Shown here: positions 16,761 to 26,308 of the stretch, in pieces
How positions within the stretch are numbered: position 1 is the stretch's first letter
Layout of the letters: each line of letters opens with the position of its first letter
DNA from: Gillisella vitis
GTDB lineage: Bacteria; Pseudomonadota; Alphaproteobacteria; Rhizobiales; Rhizobiaceae
DNA: 64,000 bases
Assembly (NCBI RefSeq): GCF_001541345.2
Contig: NZ_LMVL02000007.1
Span: 1 to 64,000 of the forward strand
Reading direction: 5' to 3'
The notes under the pieces: generated by a model
The model's input: the letters and a program-made list of their open reading frames with translations, nothing else
What the model was told of the DNA's origin: nothing
The model's database searches: none
Translations under genes and position numbers: made by a program

Positions 16761-18140
16761 ATGCGCGTCCGACTTGGCTATGCCGCCTCGATTGTTCTTG
16801 TGACTGCAGCTACTGCTTGTGCAGATGATAACGGCCTTGCCATCGCGGTGCCGCCAGTTAATCCGGTCGGCAGCGTCCAGGAACCCGTATTCGTTGGACC
16901 ATTGTCGGAAACCGGCAAATGGCTTCACGACAACGGAGTCGATATTCAACTTGATTATGTGAACATCTATCAGAATGCACCGTCCTTTGGATTCGAAGGA
17001 GGCTCCTCCGCAAATTACGGAATGTTCGTCTTCGGAGCCACGGGCAACCTGACGCCTGACCTGAGGATCAAATGGGTCGAGACAATCAACTACCCATCGT
17101 ACAACACTGACAATTATCTCTTCGATCTGTCGAACGCATTTTTTCCGGTGCCTGTTGTGGATTCACGGACTGATCTGACGCGCCTGACGATCGAAGCCGA
17201 TTTCCTTGATGACAGGCTTCAGATCGAGGCGGGCAGAATGGGACTCGGAAAAGACTTCATGACGCGGGGCTTTTGCGGGGGGCTCGGATGTCTGAACTCG
17301 ACGCTGGCGACAACTCTCAATATGCCGGGGGAATCGCTTTCAGTTTGGGGTGCGCGCGCAGGCTATCATTTCACGCCCAATACCGCGATCGGTTTCGGGG
17401 TCGTTGAGGACAATCCAGACAACTGGCAGGAGGGAAATGGCTGGGACTGGGGCAAGGGTGATGCCGAGGGCGTAATTGCGATCGCGAACCTCACGCACCA
17501 GGAGTCGTTTTTCGATAATCCGAATCCGTTGAAATTTGAGGTTGGCGCCTACTATCGCTCCACGCGTTATGAGGATGCTCTCTACAATTCCGGTTGGGGT
17601 AACCCGACCTTTGGGCCGGCACCCACGATCGTCGAGCACGAAGGCACGACCGGCGTTTACGGGCAGGTCCGCAAAGTCGTCTGGAGCGCGCCAGGTGCTG
17701 GGCCCGTTCCAGAGAACATCGCGCTCTATGGCGGATTGTTTCACACCTTCGGCGACGGTCAGGCCTATCCGTGGGAGGCCTATGCGGGGATCGAATATTC
17801 GGGCTTCTGGGCGGAAAATCCCGTCGCCACGATTGGCGCTTCGGTGCATTACATCGGGCTCAGCGAGAAGCGTGCGCAATACGAGAGAAACGCGCGACTA
17901 TTCTTTTCCGGCATCGACGAGAAGCAGCCGCGGGATACGTTCATGTTCGACGTCCATGGAAGCGTTGGACTTTTCGAGCGCGGTGTTCTCGATCTCGGCG
18001 CCGCCTATATCGTCAACCCCAACACGTCTGTGCTCGCAGATTATTCCTCCGGCCGGCAGAAGGACGGCTTTGTCTTCTATGCCACCCTTGCCTTCGACAT
18101 CAGCGGCGGCCTCGGACTCTCCCCGTTGCGCCGGCCGTGA
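16761..18140 (+). CDS. Outer-membrane porin, OprB (carbohydrate-selective) family
   Basis: This 459-aa beta-barrel protein begins with a signal peptide MRVRLGYAASIVLVTAATA, with probable cleavage near ACA. The mature part is rich in alternating aromatic and glycine residues. It has family-like stretches such as LTRLTIEADFLDDRLQIEAGR, SVWGARAGYHFTPNTAIGFG and the aromatic-rich NWQEGNGWDWG. The start at 16761 is chosen because of GGGAGGGG just upstream and a proper signal peptide; the frame opens earlier at 16728. Paired with an MFS carrier in a catabolic operon, it probably admits the aromatic substrate across the outer membrane. Sugar specificity should not be assumed. The last residues are not the usual terminal phenylalanine. 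Confidence 0.8.
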   Translation: MRVRLGYAASIVLVTAATACADDNGLAIAVPPVNPVGSVQEPVFVGPLSETGKWLHDNGVDIQLDYVNIYQNAPSFGFEGGSSANYGMFVFGATGNLTPDLRIKWVETINYPSYNTDNYLFDLSNAFFPVPVVDSRTDLTRLTIEADFLDDRLQIEAGRMGLGKDFMTRGFCGGLGCLNSTLATTLNMPGESLSVWGARAGYHFTPNTAIGFGVVEDNPDNWQEGNGWDWGKGDAEGVIAIANLTHQESFFDNPNPLKFEVGAYYRSTRYEDALYNSGWGNPTFGPAPTIVEHEGTTGVYGQVRKVVWSAPGAGPVPENIALYGGLFHTFGDGQAYPWEAYAGIEYSGFWAENPVATIGASVHYIGLSEKRAQYERNARLFFSGIDEKQPRDTFMFDVHGSVGLFERGVLDLGAAYIVNPNTSVLADYSSGRQKDGFVFYATLAFDISGGLGLSPLRRP

Positions 18141-18172
18141 GGACGTCGTTGCGGACCACAAAGGACAATGTC

Positions 18173-18580
18173 ATGGAACATGAAAACAAAGAACAGCTGG
18201 AACGCAACAAGCATCTGGTTCGGGAATTCTATCGTCGGGTCTTCGATGGTCAGAACCCTGATGCCGCGAAGGACTTCGTGACTGAGGACTACCGCCAGCA
18301 CTGCGACCATATACCCAGCGGTCTGTCTGGGCTCGAAGGTTTCGTGAGGACGATTTTCCCGAATGGGCCGGTGCCAGAACCCGCCGAGATGCTTATTCCT
18401 CCGGCATTCATCGTCGCCGAAGGAGACATGGTTGTTGTCGCTGCCTGTTTACCTCAACCTGAACCGGACGGCAGCGGCAAAACCTACGATTATTTCATTT
18501 TCGATGCCTTCCGCGTTCGTGGCGATAGGCTTTCCGAGCACTGGAGCAGTGTGAACAAGATCGCACCCCCCAAGCATTGA
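18173..18580 (+). CDS. SnoaL-like (NTF2-fold) polyketide-cyclase-type protein
   Basis: This 135-aa protein has the SnoaL/NTF2-like pattern: an N-terminal helix NKHLVREFYRRVFDGQNPDAAKDFV, then YRQHCDHIPSGLSGL, and a beta-rich end with FIFDAFRVRGDRLSEHWSSV. Members bind small hydrophobic ligands in a cone-shaped pocket. They serve as cyclases, isomerases or simple binding proteins and have often been misjudged by annotation. The true start is ATG 18173; a longer frame opens at 17771 inside the porin gene in another frame and is a shadow. It lies between porin and glutathione transferase, consistent with handling a catabolic intermediate. Confidence 0.8.
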   Translation: MEHENKEQLERNKHLVREFYRRVFDGQNPDAAKDFVTEDYRQHCDHIPSGLSGLEGFVRTIFPNGPVPEPAEMLIPPAFIVAEGDMVVVAACLPQPEPDGSGKTYDYFIFDAFRVRGDRLSEHWSSVNKIAPPKH

Positions 18581-18617
18581 TACCATGCACAACAGCCTCG
18601 ATTGGGAGTAGCAACAT

Positions 18618-19220
18618 ATGAAGCTTTACCAAGTCCCCGGAACCTGCTCGACCGCATCACGGATCGTTCTGGAGGAGGTAGCCATTCCGGTCGATCTCGT
18701 GGACGTCGATCTGCAGACCAAGAACCTGCGGGACGGAACGAGCTATCTCGACGTCAATCCCATAGGACAGGTTCCGGCGCTCCTTCTCGACAGCGGCGAG
18801 GTCCTTACCGAAGGCGCGGTGATCATGCAGTATGTCGCCGACCAGGCACCGGCTTCCGGGCTTTTGCCGCCACCGGGCGATTTCAACCGCTATCGTGTGC
18901 TCGAATGGACGAACTACATCGCAACCGAGTTGCACAAGACCTTCTCGCCGCTCAATCGGCCCAACACGCCGGTGGAATATCGCGACTTGACCAAAACGAC
19001 CTTCCTGCCCCGGGTTTTCGGTGTCATCGACACTCGTCTCGCCAGTAGCCCTTATCTGGCCGGGGAAGCGTTCACGATCGCCGACGCCTACGCGTTTGTG
19101 GTGCTGGGCTGGGCGAAGAGAGCCGAACTCGATCTCTCGGCCTGGCCGGCAATCGTCGCTTATTTGAAGCGCATCGGCGAGCGTCCCTCCGTCAGAAAGG
19201 TACTGAACGCGGCGACCTGA
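18618..19220 (+). CDS. Glutathione S-transferase
   Basis: This 200-aa protein has the thioredoxin-fold N-terminal domain (MKLYQVPGTCSTASRIVLEE; NPIGQVPALLLDSGEVLTEG, with the cis-proline VPAL and ESA-like EGA signature). The helical C-terminal domain contains LAGEAFTIADAYAFVVLGW, the conserved N-capping box region. GSTs in aromatic clusters can isomerise maleyl-type products or remove halogens or ether bonds with glutathione. Here it may process a ring-cleavage product or detoxify a quinone. The serine/cysteine pair near residues 10-12 suggests a beta-like class. Confidence 0.9.
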   Translation: MKLYQVPGTCSTASRIVLEEVAIPVDLVDVDLQTKNLRDGTSYLDVNPIGQVPALLLDSGEVLTEGAVIMQYVADQAPASGLLPPPGDFNRYRVLEWTNYIATELHKTFSPLNRPNTPVEYRDLTKTTFLPRVFGVIDTRLASSPYLAGEAFTIADAYAFVVLGWAKRAELDLSAWPAIVAYLKRIGERPSVRKVLNAAT

Positions 19221-19412
19221 GGCCCGACAAAATTCCGGGCGGCGAGCCGCGTGGCTCGCGACCCGCCTACATGCAGACCGAACCTGCGTGTCCGAACATC
19301 TCCGGCAAGGTTGTGGTCTCCGCATAGCAGGGTGGGGGAGGGGTGTCTTGCGGACTCGAACGCGAAGAAGCACCACGGGAAAAAATTCATTCATTCAAGA
19401 GAAGGAACCGGA

Positions 19413-20312
19413 ATGACATACCTAATTCGACAGATGGGACATGTGGTCATCTCTTCGCCCGATCCGGTCGGCGCTGCCAAGGACCTTTGTGACGTCGTCG
19501 GTCTTCGCATCACCGAGCAGGAAGATGACACGGTTTATCTCTCAAGCAACGACCGCCACCACGAAGTGACCTACGTCAAGGGGGACGGCAAGGCGGTGGC
19601 CTGCGGGCTGGAGGCCGCCAGCGCCGACGCGGTCGACGAAGTCAAGCGGAGAGCCCTGTCCGATGGCCTCACCGTGCTCGACGACACACCGCTCGGCAAG
19701 CACTACGATAAGGCCGTTCGCCTGATCGCGCCGGGAGGCAGTATCTTCGAGGTGCATACGCCGATCACTCGCAATCAGCCACGTCGTTATAACTATTCGA
19801 CGCCCGGTGCACGGCCCCGCCGCATCGAACATATCAACTCATTTGCGCCGGATACCCAGGCCTTCGGCGAGTTTTGCGAGAAGGTGCTTGGCATGAAGCT
19901 GTCGGACCAGACCGGAGAAGATGGCCTGCGTTGGTACCGAGCCGAGGACGGATTTCACCACACCATCGCCATGGGGCCGGGGGAGAGCGGCCTTCACCAT
20001 TACGCCTTCGATCTCCACTCGCTCGAGGATCTGGCGGCAATCGCCGACAATCTCACCCTTAAGGACAGGGCGCTGGTCTGGGGCCCGGGGCGGCACGGCG
20101 CCGGCGGCAACATCTTCACCTACTACGCCGACCCGCATGGCTGCCTGGTCGAAAATTCGATTGAGCTGGACCGTATCGATAATGACGCAACCTACGAGCC
20201 ACGCACCTGGGACATTTCCGAAGGTCTGGCCGGTCGCTGGCTCAATCTGTGGGGCACACCTCCCACACCGGAGTTCCTACGTCCGGGCATCGCCTTCGAC
20301 CCGGATTTCTGA
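19413..20312 (+). CDS. VOC-family extradiol ring-cleavage dioxygenase (catechol 2,3-dioxygenase-like)
   Basis: This 299-aa protein consists of two vicinal-oxygen-chelate modules. Histidines and a glutamate placed as metal ligands are plausible in GHVVIS/SNDRHHEV and in the C-terminal module (GLHHYAFD, HGAGGNIFTYYADPHGCLVE), which resembles type I extradiol enzymes. It should cleave a catechol-type ring next to the hydroxyls using Fe(II). ATG 19413 is used; the frame is open upstream but without family match. It is the intact counterpart of the chimeric copy at 8866. It sits between the GST and the FAD hydroxylase, a logical place for meta cleavage. Confidence 0.85.
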   Translation: MTYLIRQMGHVVISSPDPVGAAKDLCDVVGLRITEQEDDTVYLSSNDRHHEVTYVKGDGKAVACGLEAASADAVDEVKRRALSDGLTVLDDTPLGKHYDKAVRLIAPGGSIFEVHTPITRNQPRRYNYSTPGARPRRIEHINSFAPDTQAFGEFCEKVLGMKLSDQTGEDGLRWYRAEDGFHHTIAMGPGESGLHHYAFDLHSLEDLAAIADNLTLKDRALVWGPGRHGAGGNIFTYYADPHGCLVENSIELDRIDNDATYEPRTWDISEGLAGRWLNLWGTPPTPEFLRPGIAFDPDF

Positions 20313-20370
20313 GCGTCCGGCTTTCAGAAGCGGTCGCCGGTTGTTCATGCGCGGTTGAGGGAGGAAAGTC

Positions 20371-21927
20371 ATGACAGAATACGATGTCATCATTATCGGC
20401 TATGGACCGACAGGCAAGGTACTTGCCCGGCAGCTTGTCGACGTCGGGCACACTGTGGCGGTCGTGGAGCGCTGGCCGCAGACCTATCCGTTGCCGCGTG
20501 CGATCGGCTACGACCACGAGATAAAGCGCATTTTCCACGCTCTTGGCATAGCCAGCGAAGTCGCCGCCATCTCCCGGGAGATGGGTCATTACGTCTGGTA
20601 CAATGAAGACTGGAAAGCGCTGATCGATATCGACGAGACCCGGGAATCGATCTCCGGCGGCCCGACCGGATATACGTTCAACCAGCCCGACCTTGAACAG
20701 ATCCTTCATGAGGATCTTCTGCACCGCGACGGGATCTCCTATCACCTCGGCATGGAGGCCGTCGCAGCACACGACGCAGAAGATCATATTGTGGTCGAGC
20801 TGGCCCGCTTCGACGCGCAGACCCTGACCATCGATCATTCAGAAACACTAACGCTGACCGGCAGCTATCTGGTTGGCTGCGACGGAGCCAACAGCTTCGT
20901 ACGCAAGATGATGGATGTATCCGTCATCGACCATGGGTTCGACGAATCCTGGCTCGTCGTCGACGTTAGGCCACACGATCTGGATAAGCTTTCGATTCCC
21001 AATGCGGCCCAGTGGTGCAACCCGGCACGCCCCACCACGATCGTGCCAAGCGGGGTGCGCAACAGACGCTGGGAATTCATGCTTCGCTCCGACGAATCGC
21101 CCACGCAGATGTGCGAAGCCGACAAGGTTTGGGAACTTTTATCCCCGTGGCTTTCACAAGAAGACGGCGAGCTCATCCGCAGCGCGAGCTATCGATTCCG
21201 CTCGCTGGTTGCGGGTGGCTGGCGGAAGGGCCGGATGCTGATTGCCGGTGATGCCGCCCATCTCATGCCACCCTTCATGGGCCAAGGCATGTGCGCCGGG
21301 CTGCGCGACGTCTGGAATCTCGGTTGGAAGCTCAATCGGGTCCTCGACGGTTCCGCGCCAGAAAACCTGCTCGACACCTACGAAGCCGAGCGTTCTCCCC
21401 ACGTGGACGCCGTCATCAGAATCTCGATGGCGATGGGACAGGTGATTTGCGTCCCCAATCCCGAAGCAGCTCGCCGCAGGGATGAGGCCTTTTTTGCCGG
21501 AAACCTGCCGCCACCGCCGGCTTTCCCGCCGTTGTCCGGTGGCATCATAGCGCGAGACGGTGATGGTAAGCCCATCGGCGGTGCCGGTGAACTTCTCCCG
21601 CATGATGATCTGGCGCGCGGCGGGATTCGGGTTCGTCTCGATGATCTGGTCGGCCGGGATTTGGTACTGGTCACACGCATTGCGGTCGATGACGGGCGAC
21701 TGGAAAGACTTGGCATCCGCCAAGTCTTTCTCGGCGAAGCCGGCTGGCGGGATGTCAACGGGCGCCTCGCACGTTGGCTCGACAGCCGTGGTGCTGTCGC
21801 CTACCTCGCGCGACCTGATTTTTACGCTTTCGGCACTGCTGCCAATACCGATGAGGTCGACACCTTGCTTGAGACCTTTGAATGCATGGTGGGGGGAAGA
21901 GAGCATGTTCTCAATGAAATCGCATAG
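20371..21927 (+). CDS. FAD-dependent aromatic hydroxylase, MhpA/PheA-like
   Basis: This 518-aa protein has the class A flavoprotein monooxygenase layout. An N-terminal dinucleotide motif YDVIIIGYGPTGKVLA is followed by an acidic strand end VVERW. LVGCDGANSFVR marks the DG motif and RMLIAGDAAHLMPPFMGQG the GD motif, and a thioredoxin-like C-terminal region completes it. This is the profile of 3-(3-hydroxyphenyl)propionate hydroxylase and relatives, which use NAD(P)H and oxygen to hydroxylate phenolic acids. A second hydroxylase beside the two-component system at 13468-15353 suggests two successive hydroxylations or two substrates. The ribosome-binding site GGGAGGAAAG precedes ATG 20371. The end overlaps the next gene by 23 bases. 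Confidence 0.9.
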   Translation: MTEYDVIIIGYGPTGKVLARQLVDVGHTVAVVERWPQTYPLPRAIGYDHEIKRIFHALGIASEVAAISREMGHYVWYNEDWKALIDIDETRESISGGPTGYTFNQPDLEQILHEDLLHRDGISYHLGMEAVAAHDAEDHIVVELARFDAQTLTIDHSETLTLTGSYLVGCDGANSFVRKMMDVSVIDHGFDESWLVVDVRPHDLDKLSIPNAAQWCNPARPTTIVPSGVRNRRWEFMLRSDESPTQMCEADKVWELLSPWLSQEDGELIRSASYRFRSLVAGGWRKGRMLIAGDAAHLMPPFMGQGMCAGLRDVWNLGWKLNRVLDGSAPENLLDTYEAERSPHVDAVIRISMAMGQVICVPNPEAARRRDEAFFAGNLPPPPAFPPLSGGIIARDGDGKPIGGAGELLPHDDLARGGIRVRLDDLVGRDLVLVTRIAVDDGRLERLGIRQVFLGEAGWRDVNGRLARWLDSRGAVAYLARPDFYAFGTAANTDEVDTLLETFECMVGGREHVLNEIA

Positions 21928-23059
21928 CGCCACCATCGCGCTGATATTTGGTCATATCGCCGGGATGATCGATCTTGCGGGCTTGCCGGTCTGGGTCGGG
22001 ACGCTCTCGGCCGGCTTCGGGTTCGGGAACACGCATGCCGGCGGACTGGTTACCGCATTCCTGCTCGGCGTCGTGCTGGCAAGCCTCTGGGTAGCGCGCA
22101 TGTTCCACAAACTCCCCGGCCATTTGCTGGCGCCGGGTGGCTACGGCGCAAGTGCAGTCTGCTTCGTTTTGATGTCGCAGCTTCCGCCGGAGTTTGGAAC
22201 CTTCCTCGCCCTGCATACACTCGCCGGTATGGCCACGGGAGCGGCGCTTTCGTCAACGCATGGAACAATGGGACGGACGGCAAATCCTTTGCGGATCTTT
22301 GCGCTCTGCTCGGCCGGATTCGGCGTCTTCGCGCTCGTATTCCTCGGGACCGCGCCAGCGGTGATCGCCCAAAGCGGGCCTCCAACCTTTTTTATGATCC
22401 TTGCCGCGATCATGGGAACGGCGGCGCTTGTGACGTCGATGTTCTTCCCCAAGCAGCAGGCGGGGACGGACGTCCAGCACTATACGGCCGCTCGCATCCC
22501 TGCCACCGCTTGGCTTGTAACCATTGGAGTGATGCTGATGAACTTCGTCCAGGCCCTGACCTTTTCCTATGTGGAAAGGATCGGCATGGCGAGGGGCTAC
22601 GGCGAGGGAGAGGTTCAGACAGTCCTCCTGTCGATCGGGATCGTCAATATGTTCCCGGGATTGATCGCCGCTGCTCTCCAGAAGCGGTTACCGCCGCTTG
22701 TAGTTGGCATTGCCGGCGCCGCCGTTCAGGCTCTTCTTTCCGTTCTCATCACCGGGTCGAACGATTTCCTGCTGTATGCGGTGCCATCGCTCTTCTTCGC
22801 TGCGGTTATGATCTTCACCCACACCTTTCTGTTTGGCTTCCTCGCCAAGGTCGATCCCTCCGCTCGGGCTGCGGCCGCGACGCCTGCGATGACGATGGCG
22901 GGCTCTGCGATCGCGCCTCTCCTCGGTGGCGTCCTGTCGGATGTGATCGGCTACCATGCCATTGGCCTAACGGCCGCCGTGGTCGCCTGCGTGACCGTGG
23001 CGCTGTTCGCCCGGGCCCATCTGTCCACGCGCGTGATCCAGCAGGCCGGGACAACGTGA
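21905..23059 (+). CDS. MFS transporter (second carrier of the cluster)
   Basis: This 384-aa, strongly hydrophobic protein has about twelve membrane segments and MFS character (GLPVWVGTLSAGFGF, VTAFLLGVVLASLWVARMF, then a second bundle from AWLVTIGVMLMNFVQ). The start is ATG 21905 or 21914, inside the end of the FAD hydroxylase gene in another frame, indicating translational coupling; the longer upstream frame from 21560 is a shadow. It could import the aromatic substrate or export an intermediate. Since the first MFS gene of the cluster is frameshifted, this is the only apparently intact carrier here. Confidence 0.8.
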   Translation: MFSMKSHSATIALIFGHIAGMIDLAGLPVWVGTLSAGFGFGNTHAGGLVTAFLLGVVLASLWVARMFHKLPGHLLAPGGYGASAVCFVLMSQLPPEFGTFLALHTLAGMATGAALSSTHGTMGRTANPLRIFALCSAGFGVFALVFLGTAPAVIAQSGPPTFFMILAAIMGTAALVTSMFFPKQQAGTDVQHYTAARIPATAWLVTIGVMLMNFVQALTFSYVERIGMARGYGEGEVQTVLLSIGIVNMFPGLIAAALQKRLPPLVVGIAGAAVQALLSVLITGSNDFLLYAVPSLFFAAVMIFTHTFLFGFLAKVDPSARAAAATPAMTMAGSAIAPLLGGVLSDVIGYHAIGLTAAVVACVTVALFARAHLSTRVIQQAGTT

Positions 23060-23095
23060 CATTTACTGACTAGACGCTTTCAAGGAGATCAAAAC

Positions 23096-23989
23096 ATGGG
23101 CTTCACACCAAACCCCGATCATCGCTACCGAATGCCTGCGGTTTTCGGGCCGGCGGTAGGTCCCCGCCAAAGGCCAGGCGGCGGCATGTGGTCACCGGAA
23201 GAAACCGGCACGATGAATGCGGAGTGGATGGCGATCACATATCGCACCGACCCCGAGAAGCTGGCGGCTCTTCTTCCACCCGGCATGAGCTTGCGGGGCG
23301 AACCACTGCTCAGCGTTTCCTGCGCCTGGTTCAAAAACCTCTACTGGCTCGCCGGCCGAGGTTACGGCATTCTGTCGCTTGATTTTCCGGTTGCTTATCA
23401 GGGCAAAACCGAGACCCTTGATGGCTCTTTCTGCCCGGTGATCTGGGAGGGCCAACCTGAGGCGATCCTGACCGGCCGCGACGAGATGGGCTTCCCGAAA
23501 CTCTTTTGCGACATGCCCGAAATTGCCTGGGATCGCAAAAAGGGTACGGCTTCTTGCGAGACGTCCTGGTTCGGCTTCAAGTTCTTCGATATCGCGCTCA
23601 CGGATATGGTCGAAGATGATGCACCACCGAGCCTGCCCGGTTCGGGCGGTGGCGCGGCCATGTACTATAAATATGTGCCCCGCACGAACCCGCGGAAGGG
23701 GGGTGGCGCCGACGTCGCCTATGTCACCACACCGGCGCCGCGGCCAGGCGAAGGCCGTCCCGACGCCATCAGTTTCGAGGGCTACGACTTCAAGCGGTGG
23801 AGGGCCAACGGCAGCTTCAATTGGCACCGCGCCACGTTCGAGCAGCTCCCGACGACCTTTCACATCGTCAACACCATTGCAGACCTCCCATGTCTCGAAA
23901 TCGTCAGAACCGAGATGGTCGCCTTTTCGGGCCCTGGCATCGGTGTATCCGTAAACAGCATCCGGCCGGTCGAACCGGCGACTGAGTAA
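23096..23989 (+). CDS. Acetoacetate decarboxylase (ADC)-family protein
   Basis: This 297-aa protein has ADC-family features. A substrate-entry region (MNAEWMAITYRTDPEKLAAL) is followed by SFCPVIWEGQPEAILTGRDEMGFPKLFCD, with the lysine in GFPKL placed like the Schiff-base lysine of the family. A beta-barrel C-terminus contains NWHRATFEQLPTTFHIV. True ADCs decarboxylate acetoacetate, but many relatives in catabolic clusters act on unsaturated oxo-acids as hydratases, aldolases or decarboxylases. Here it lies between the carrier and the FAH-family gene, so a step on a ring-cleavage product is more likely than ketone formation. Function beyond the family is not claimed. Confidence 0.8.
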   Translation: MGFTPNPDHRYRMPAVFGPAVGPRQRPGGGMWSPEETGTMNAEWMAITYRTDPEKLAALLPPGMSLRGEPLLSVSCAWFKNLYWLAGRGYGILSLDFPVAYQGKTETLDGSFCPVIWEGQPEAILTGRDEMGFPKLFCDMPEIAWDRKKGTASCETSWFGFKFFDIALTDMVEDDAPPSLPGSGGGAAMYYKYVPRTNPRKGGGADVAYVTTPAPRPGEGRPDAISFEGYDFKRWRANGSFNWHRATFEQLPTTFHIVNTIADLPCLEIVRTEMVAFSGPGIGVSVNSIRPVEPATE

Positions 23990-24002
23990 ACAGGAAAAAG
24001 AT

Positions 24003-24851
24003 ATGAAACTTGCCAGATTTGCGGTCGAAGGAAAAATCAGGCTCGGGAGGGTCGAAGGCGACTATGTCTTCGATCTCACGAATGTCGCGCCAGACCTGAA
24101 TGGCTCCATGAAGCTCTTGATCGAAAGGTTGCACGAACTGCGATCTGCCATTCAGTCCGTGAATGCGCCCTGTTTCCAGCTATCCGAAGTACGTTTGCTT
24201 GCGCCGATCGATGATCCCCGCAAGTTTCTGGCCATCGGGATGAACTACAAGGCTCATGCGGAGGAGGCTGCCGCCGCGGGGATTCCGACACCGAAGTCGC
24301 AACTCTGGTTCAACAAGCAGGTCACCTGCATCAATGGACCCTTCGACGACGTCGTGATCCCGAACGTCTCCGGAAAAGTCGACTACGAGGCAGAACTGGG
24401 TTTCGTCATCGGAAGACGGTGCCGGCATGTCAGCCGCGAGGACGCCCGATCCGTTATTGCTGGCTATTTCGTCGCAAACGACGTCACGGCACGTGACTGG
24501 CAGTTCCGCTCGCCCACCTATACACTCGGCAAGAGCTTTGACACGCATGGTCCGATCGGTCCATGGATCACCACCGACGATGAGATCGCTGATCCTCACG
24601 GTTTGACCCTTACCCTCTCCCTCAATGGTGAAGAGCGCCAGCGGACGTCGACCGGCGACATGATCTACAACATCTGGGATCAAATCGCCTACCTCTCAAC
24701 CGTTATGACCCTCGAACCGGGCGATATCATCGCAACCGGAACGCCGTCGAACGTAGGAATTGCGACAGAAACGTTCATGAAGCCGGGGGACGTCGTGCGG
24801 GTGGAGGTCAGCGGCCTCGGTGCAATCGAAAACCACTTTGTCGCCGAATGA
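24003..24851 (+). CDS. FAH-family hydrolase (fumarylacetoacetase / oxo-acid decarboxylase-isomerase type)
   Basis: This 282-aa protein has a short N-terminal barrel (MKLARFAVEGKIRLGRVEGD) and then the FAH catalytic domain. Landmarks are FLAIGMNYKAHAEE, the metal ligands in VDYEAEL, VANDVTARDWQ, KSFDTHGPIGPW and MTLEPGDIIATGTPSNVG. It needs Mg or Ca and acts on 2-hydroxy-dienoate or acylpyruvate-type products after meta cleavage. The gene follows the ADC-family gene by 13 bases and ends 11 bases before the aldehyde dehydrogenase start, so it is in the same operon. It is complete, in contrast with the Tn3-truncated relative at 8047. Confidence 0.88.
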   Translation: MKLARFAVEGKIRLGRVEGDYVFDLTNVAPDLNGSMKLLIERLHELRSAIQSVNAPCFQLSEVRLLAPIDDPRKFLAIGMNYKAHAEEAAAAGIPTPKSQLWFNKQVTCINGPFDDVVIPNVSGKVDYEAELGFVIGRRCRHVSREDARSVIAGYFVANDVTARDWQFRSPTYTLGKSFDTHGPIGPWITTDDEIADPHGLTLTLSLNGEERQRTSTGDMIYNIWDQIAYLSTVMTLEPGDIIATGTPSNVGIATETFMKPGDVVRVEVSGLGAIENHFVAE

Positions 24852-24862
24852 GGAGAAACGAC

Positions 24863-26308
24863 ATGAACGTAGATCTTTTGATTTCCGGAAGCAGCGTGCT
24901 CGCGTCACAAAACAAGACGTTCCAGCGGTTTAACCCCTATAATAACGAGGTCGCTTCAGTTGTAGCCGCCGGCTCACCGGAAGACGCGATCGCCGCGGTG
25001 CGCGCTGCACACCGGGCCTTTCCCGCTTGGTCTGCAAAAGGTCCGCATGAGCGACGAAAGCTCCTTCTCAAGGCGGCGGACCTTATGGAGCAGCGCTCCG
25101 GTGATTTCATCGCGGCTACGACTGAGGAAACAGGTGCGACTGGACCTTGGGGCTCCTTCAACGTTGGAGTTGCTGCGAAGATGCTGCGAGAGGCGGCATC
25201 AATGACGACCCAGGTTACCGGGGAAATCATCCCCAGCGAGAAGCCCGGCAGCATGGCAATGGCTGTCCGCCAGGCCGTTGGTGTGTGTGTTGGCATCGCT
25301 CCCTGGAATGCCCCGGTCATTCTCGGTACGCGCGCAATCGCCACGCCTTTGGCCTGCGGCAATACGGTGGTGCTCAAGGCATCCGAGATGTGCCCCCGAA
25401 CCCATCGGATGATTGGCGAGGTGCTGAATGACGCAGGAATTCCTGCAGGTGTTGTGAATGTCATAACGAATGCTCCCGAGGATGCCGCCCGCGTCGTCGA
25501 AGCGCTTGTTCGGGCGCCGGAGGTGAAGAGGGTGAATTTCACCGGTTCGACGCGCGTCGGCCGGATCATCGCAAAGCTGTGCGCGGAGGAGCTCAAGCCT
25601 TGCTTGCTGGAACTTGGTGGCAAAGCACCATTCATTGTCCTCGACGATGCTGATGTCGAGAGCGCGGTCAACGGTGCGGCATTCGGGGCTTTCATGAACA
25701 TGGGCCAGATATGCATGTCGACGGAGCGCATCATCGTCGTCGAAAGCATAGCTGACCAGTTTACGAAGGCGCTTGCTGAGAAGGCCGGTAAACTGCCTGC
25801 GGGTGACCCCAGCGGCCCGAATGTTCTCGGGGCATTGGTGAGTCTCGAGGCTGCGTTGAAGATGGACGCAATCATTGCGGACGCCTTGGACAAGGGCGCT
25901 CAGATCGTTGCCGGCGGCAGACGGAATGGCGCCGTGGTCGAAGCAACAGTCCTCGATCATGTCACCCCGGCGATGCGGATATATAGCGAGGAGTCCTTTG
26001 GACCCGTCAAACCGATCATCCGTGTGAAGGATGCGGAGGAAGCTGTCGCAATCGCAAACGACACTGAATATGGTCTTGCCGCTTCGCTTTATACGAACGA
26101 TGTCACGGCCGGCTTGAGACTCGCGGCGCGGATAAAATCCGGCATTTGCCATATCAACGGACCGACAGTTGCCGATGAGCCGCAGATGCCTTTCGGGGGC
26201 GTCAAGGAATCAGGCTGGGGACGGTTCGGTGGCAAAGCCGCGATCTCGGAGTTCACCGACCTTCGGTGGATCACCATCGAAGATCCGAAGCAAGGCTATC
26301 CATTCTGA
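24863..26308 (+). CDS. Aldehyde dehydrogenase, vanillin/salicylaldehyde or hydroxymuconic-semialdehyde type
   Basis: This 481-aa NAD(P)-dependent aldehyde dehydrogenase has APWNAP for the catalytic asparagine, NFTGSTRVG in the cofactor region, LELGGKAPF with the general-base glutamate, and GQICMSTERIIV with the nucleophilic cysteine. The MSTER ending is typical of salicylaldehyde and vanillin dehydrogenases. In this cluster it could oxidise an aromatic aldehyde before hydroxylation or the semialdehyde produced by meta cleavage. ATG 24863 follows GAGGAGAAA, while the frame is open from 24848. No lesion was seen. A long antisense frame across it (24937-25893) is a compositional shadow. Confidence 0.92.
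   Translation: MNVDLLISGSSVLASQNKTFQRFNPYNNEVASVVAAGSPEDAIAAVRAAHRAFPAWSAKGPHERRKLLLKAADLMEQRSGDFIAATTEETGATGPWGSFNVGVAAKMLREAASMTTQVTGEIIPSEKPGSMAMAVRQAVGVCVGIAPWNAPVILGTRAIATPLACGNTVVLKASEMCPRTHRMIGEVLNDAGIPAGVVNVITNAPEDAARVVEALVRAPEVKRVNFTGSTRVGRIIAKLCAEELKPCLLELGGKAPFIVLDDADVESAVNGAAFGAFMNMGQICMSTERIIVVESIADQFTKALAEKAGKLPAGDPSGPNVLGALVSLEAALKMDAIIADALDKGAQIVAGGRRNGAVVEATVLDHVTPAMRIYSEESFGPVKPIIRVKDAEEAVAIANDTEYGLAASLYTNDVTAGLRLAARIKSGICHINGPTVADEPQMPFGGVKESGWGRFGGKAAISEFTDLRWITIEDPKQGYPF

Noticed and set aside
24937..25893. 318-codon open frame on the minus strand
   Set aside because: It is fully antisense to the aldehyde dehydrogenase, rich in serine/arginine/threonine, and arises from high-GC third positions.
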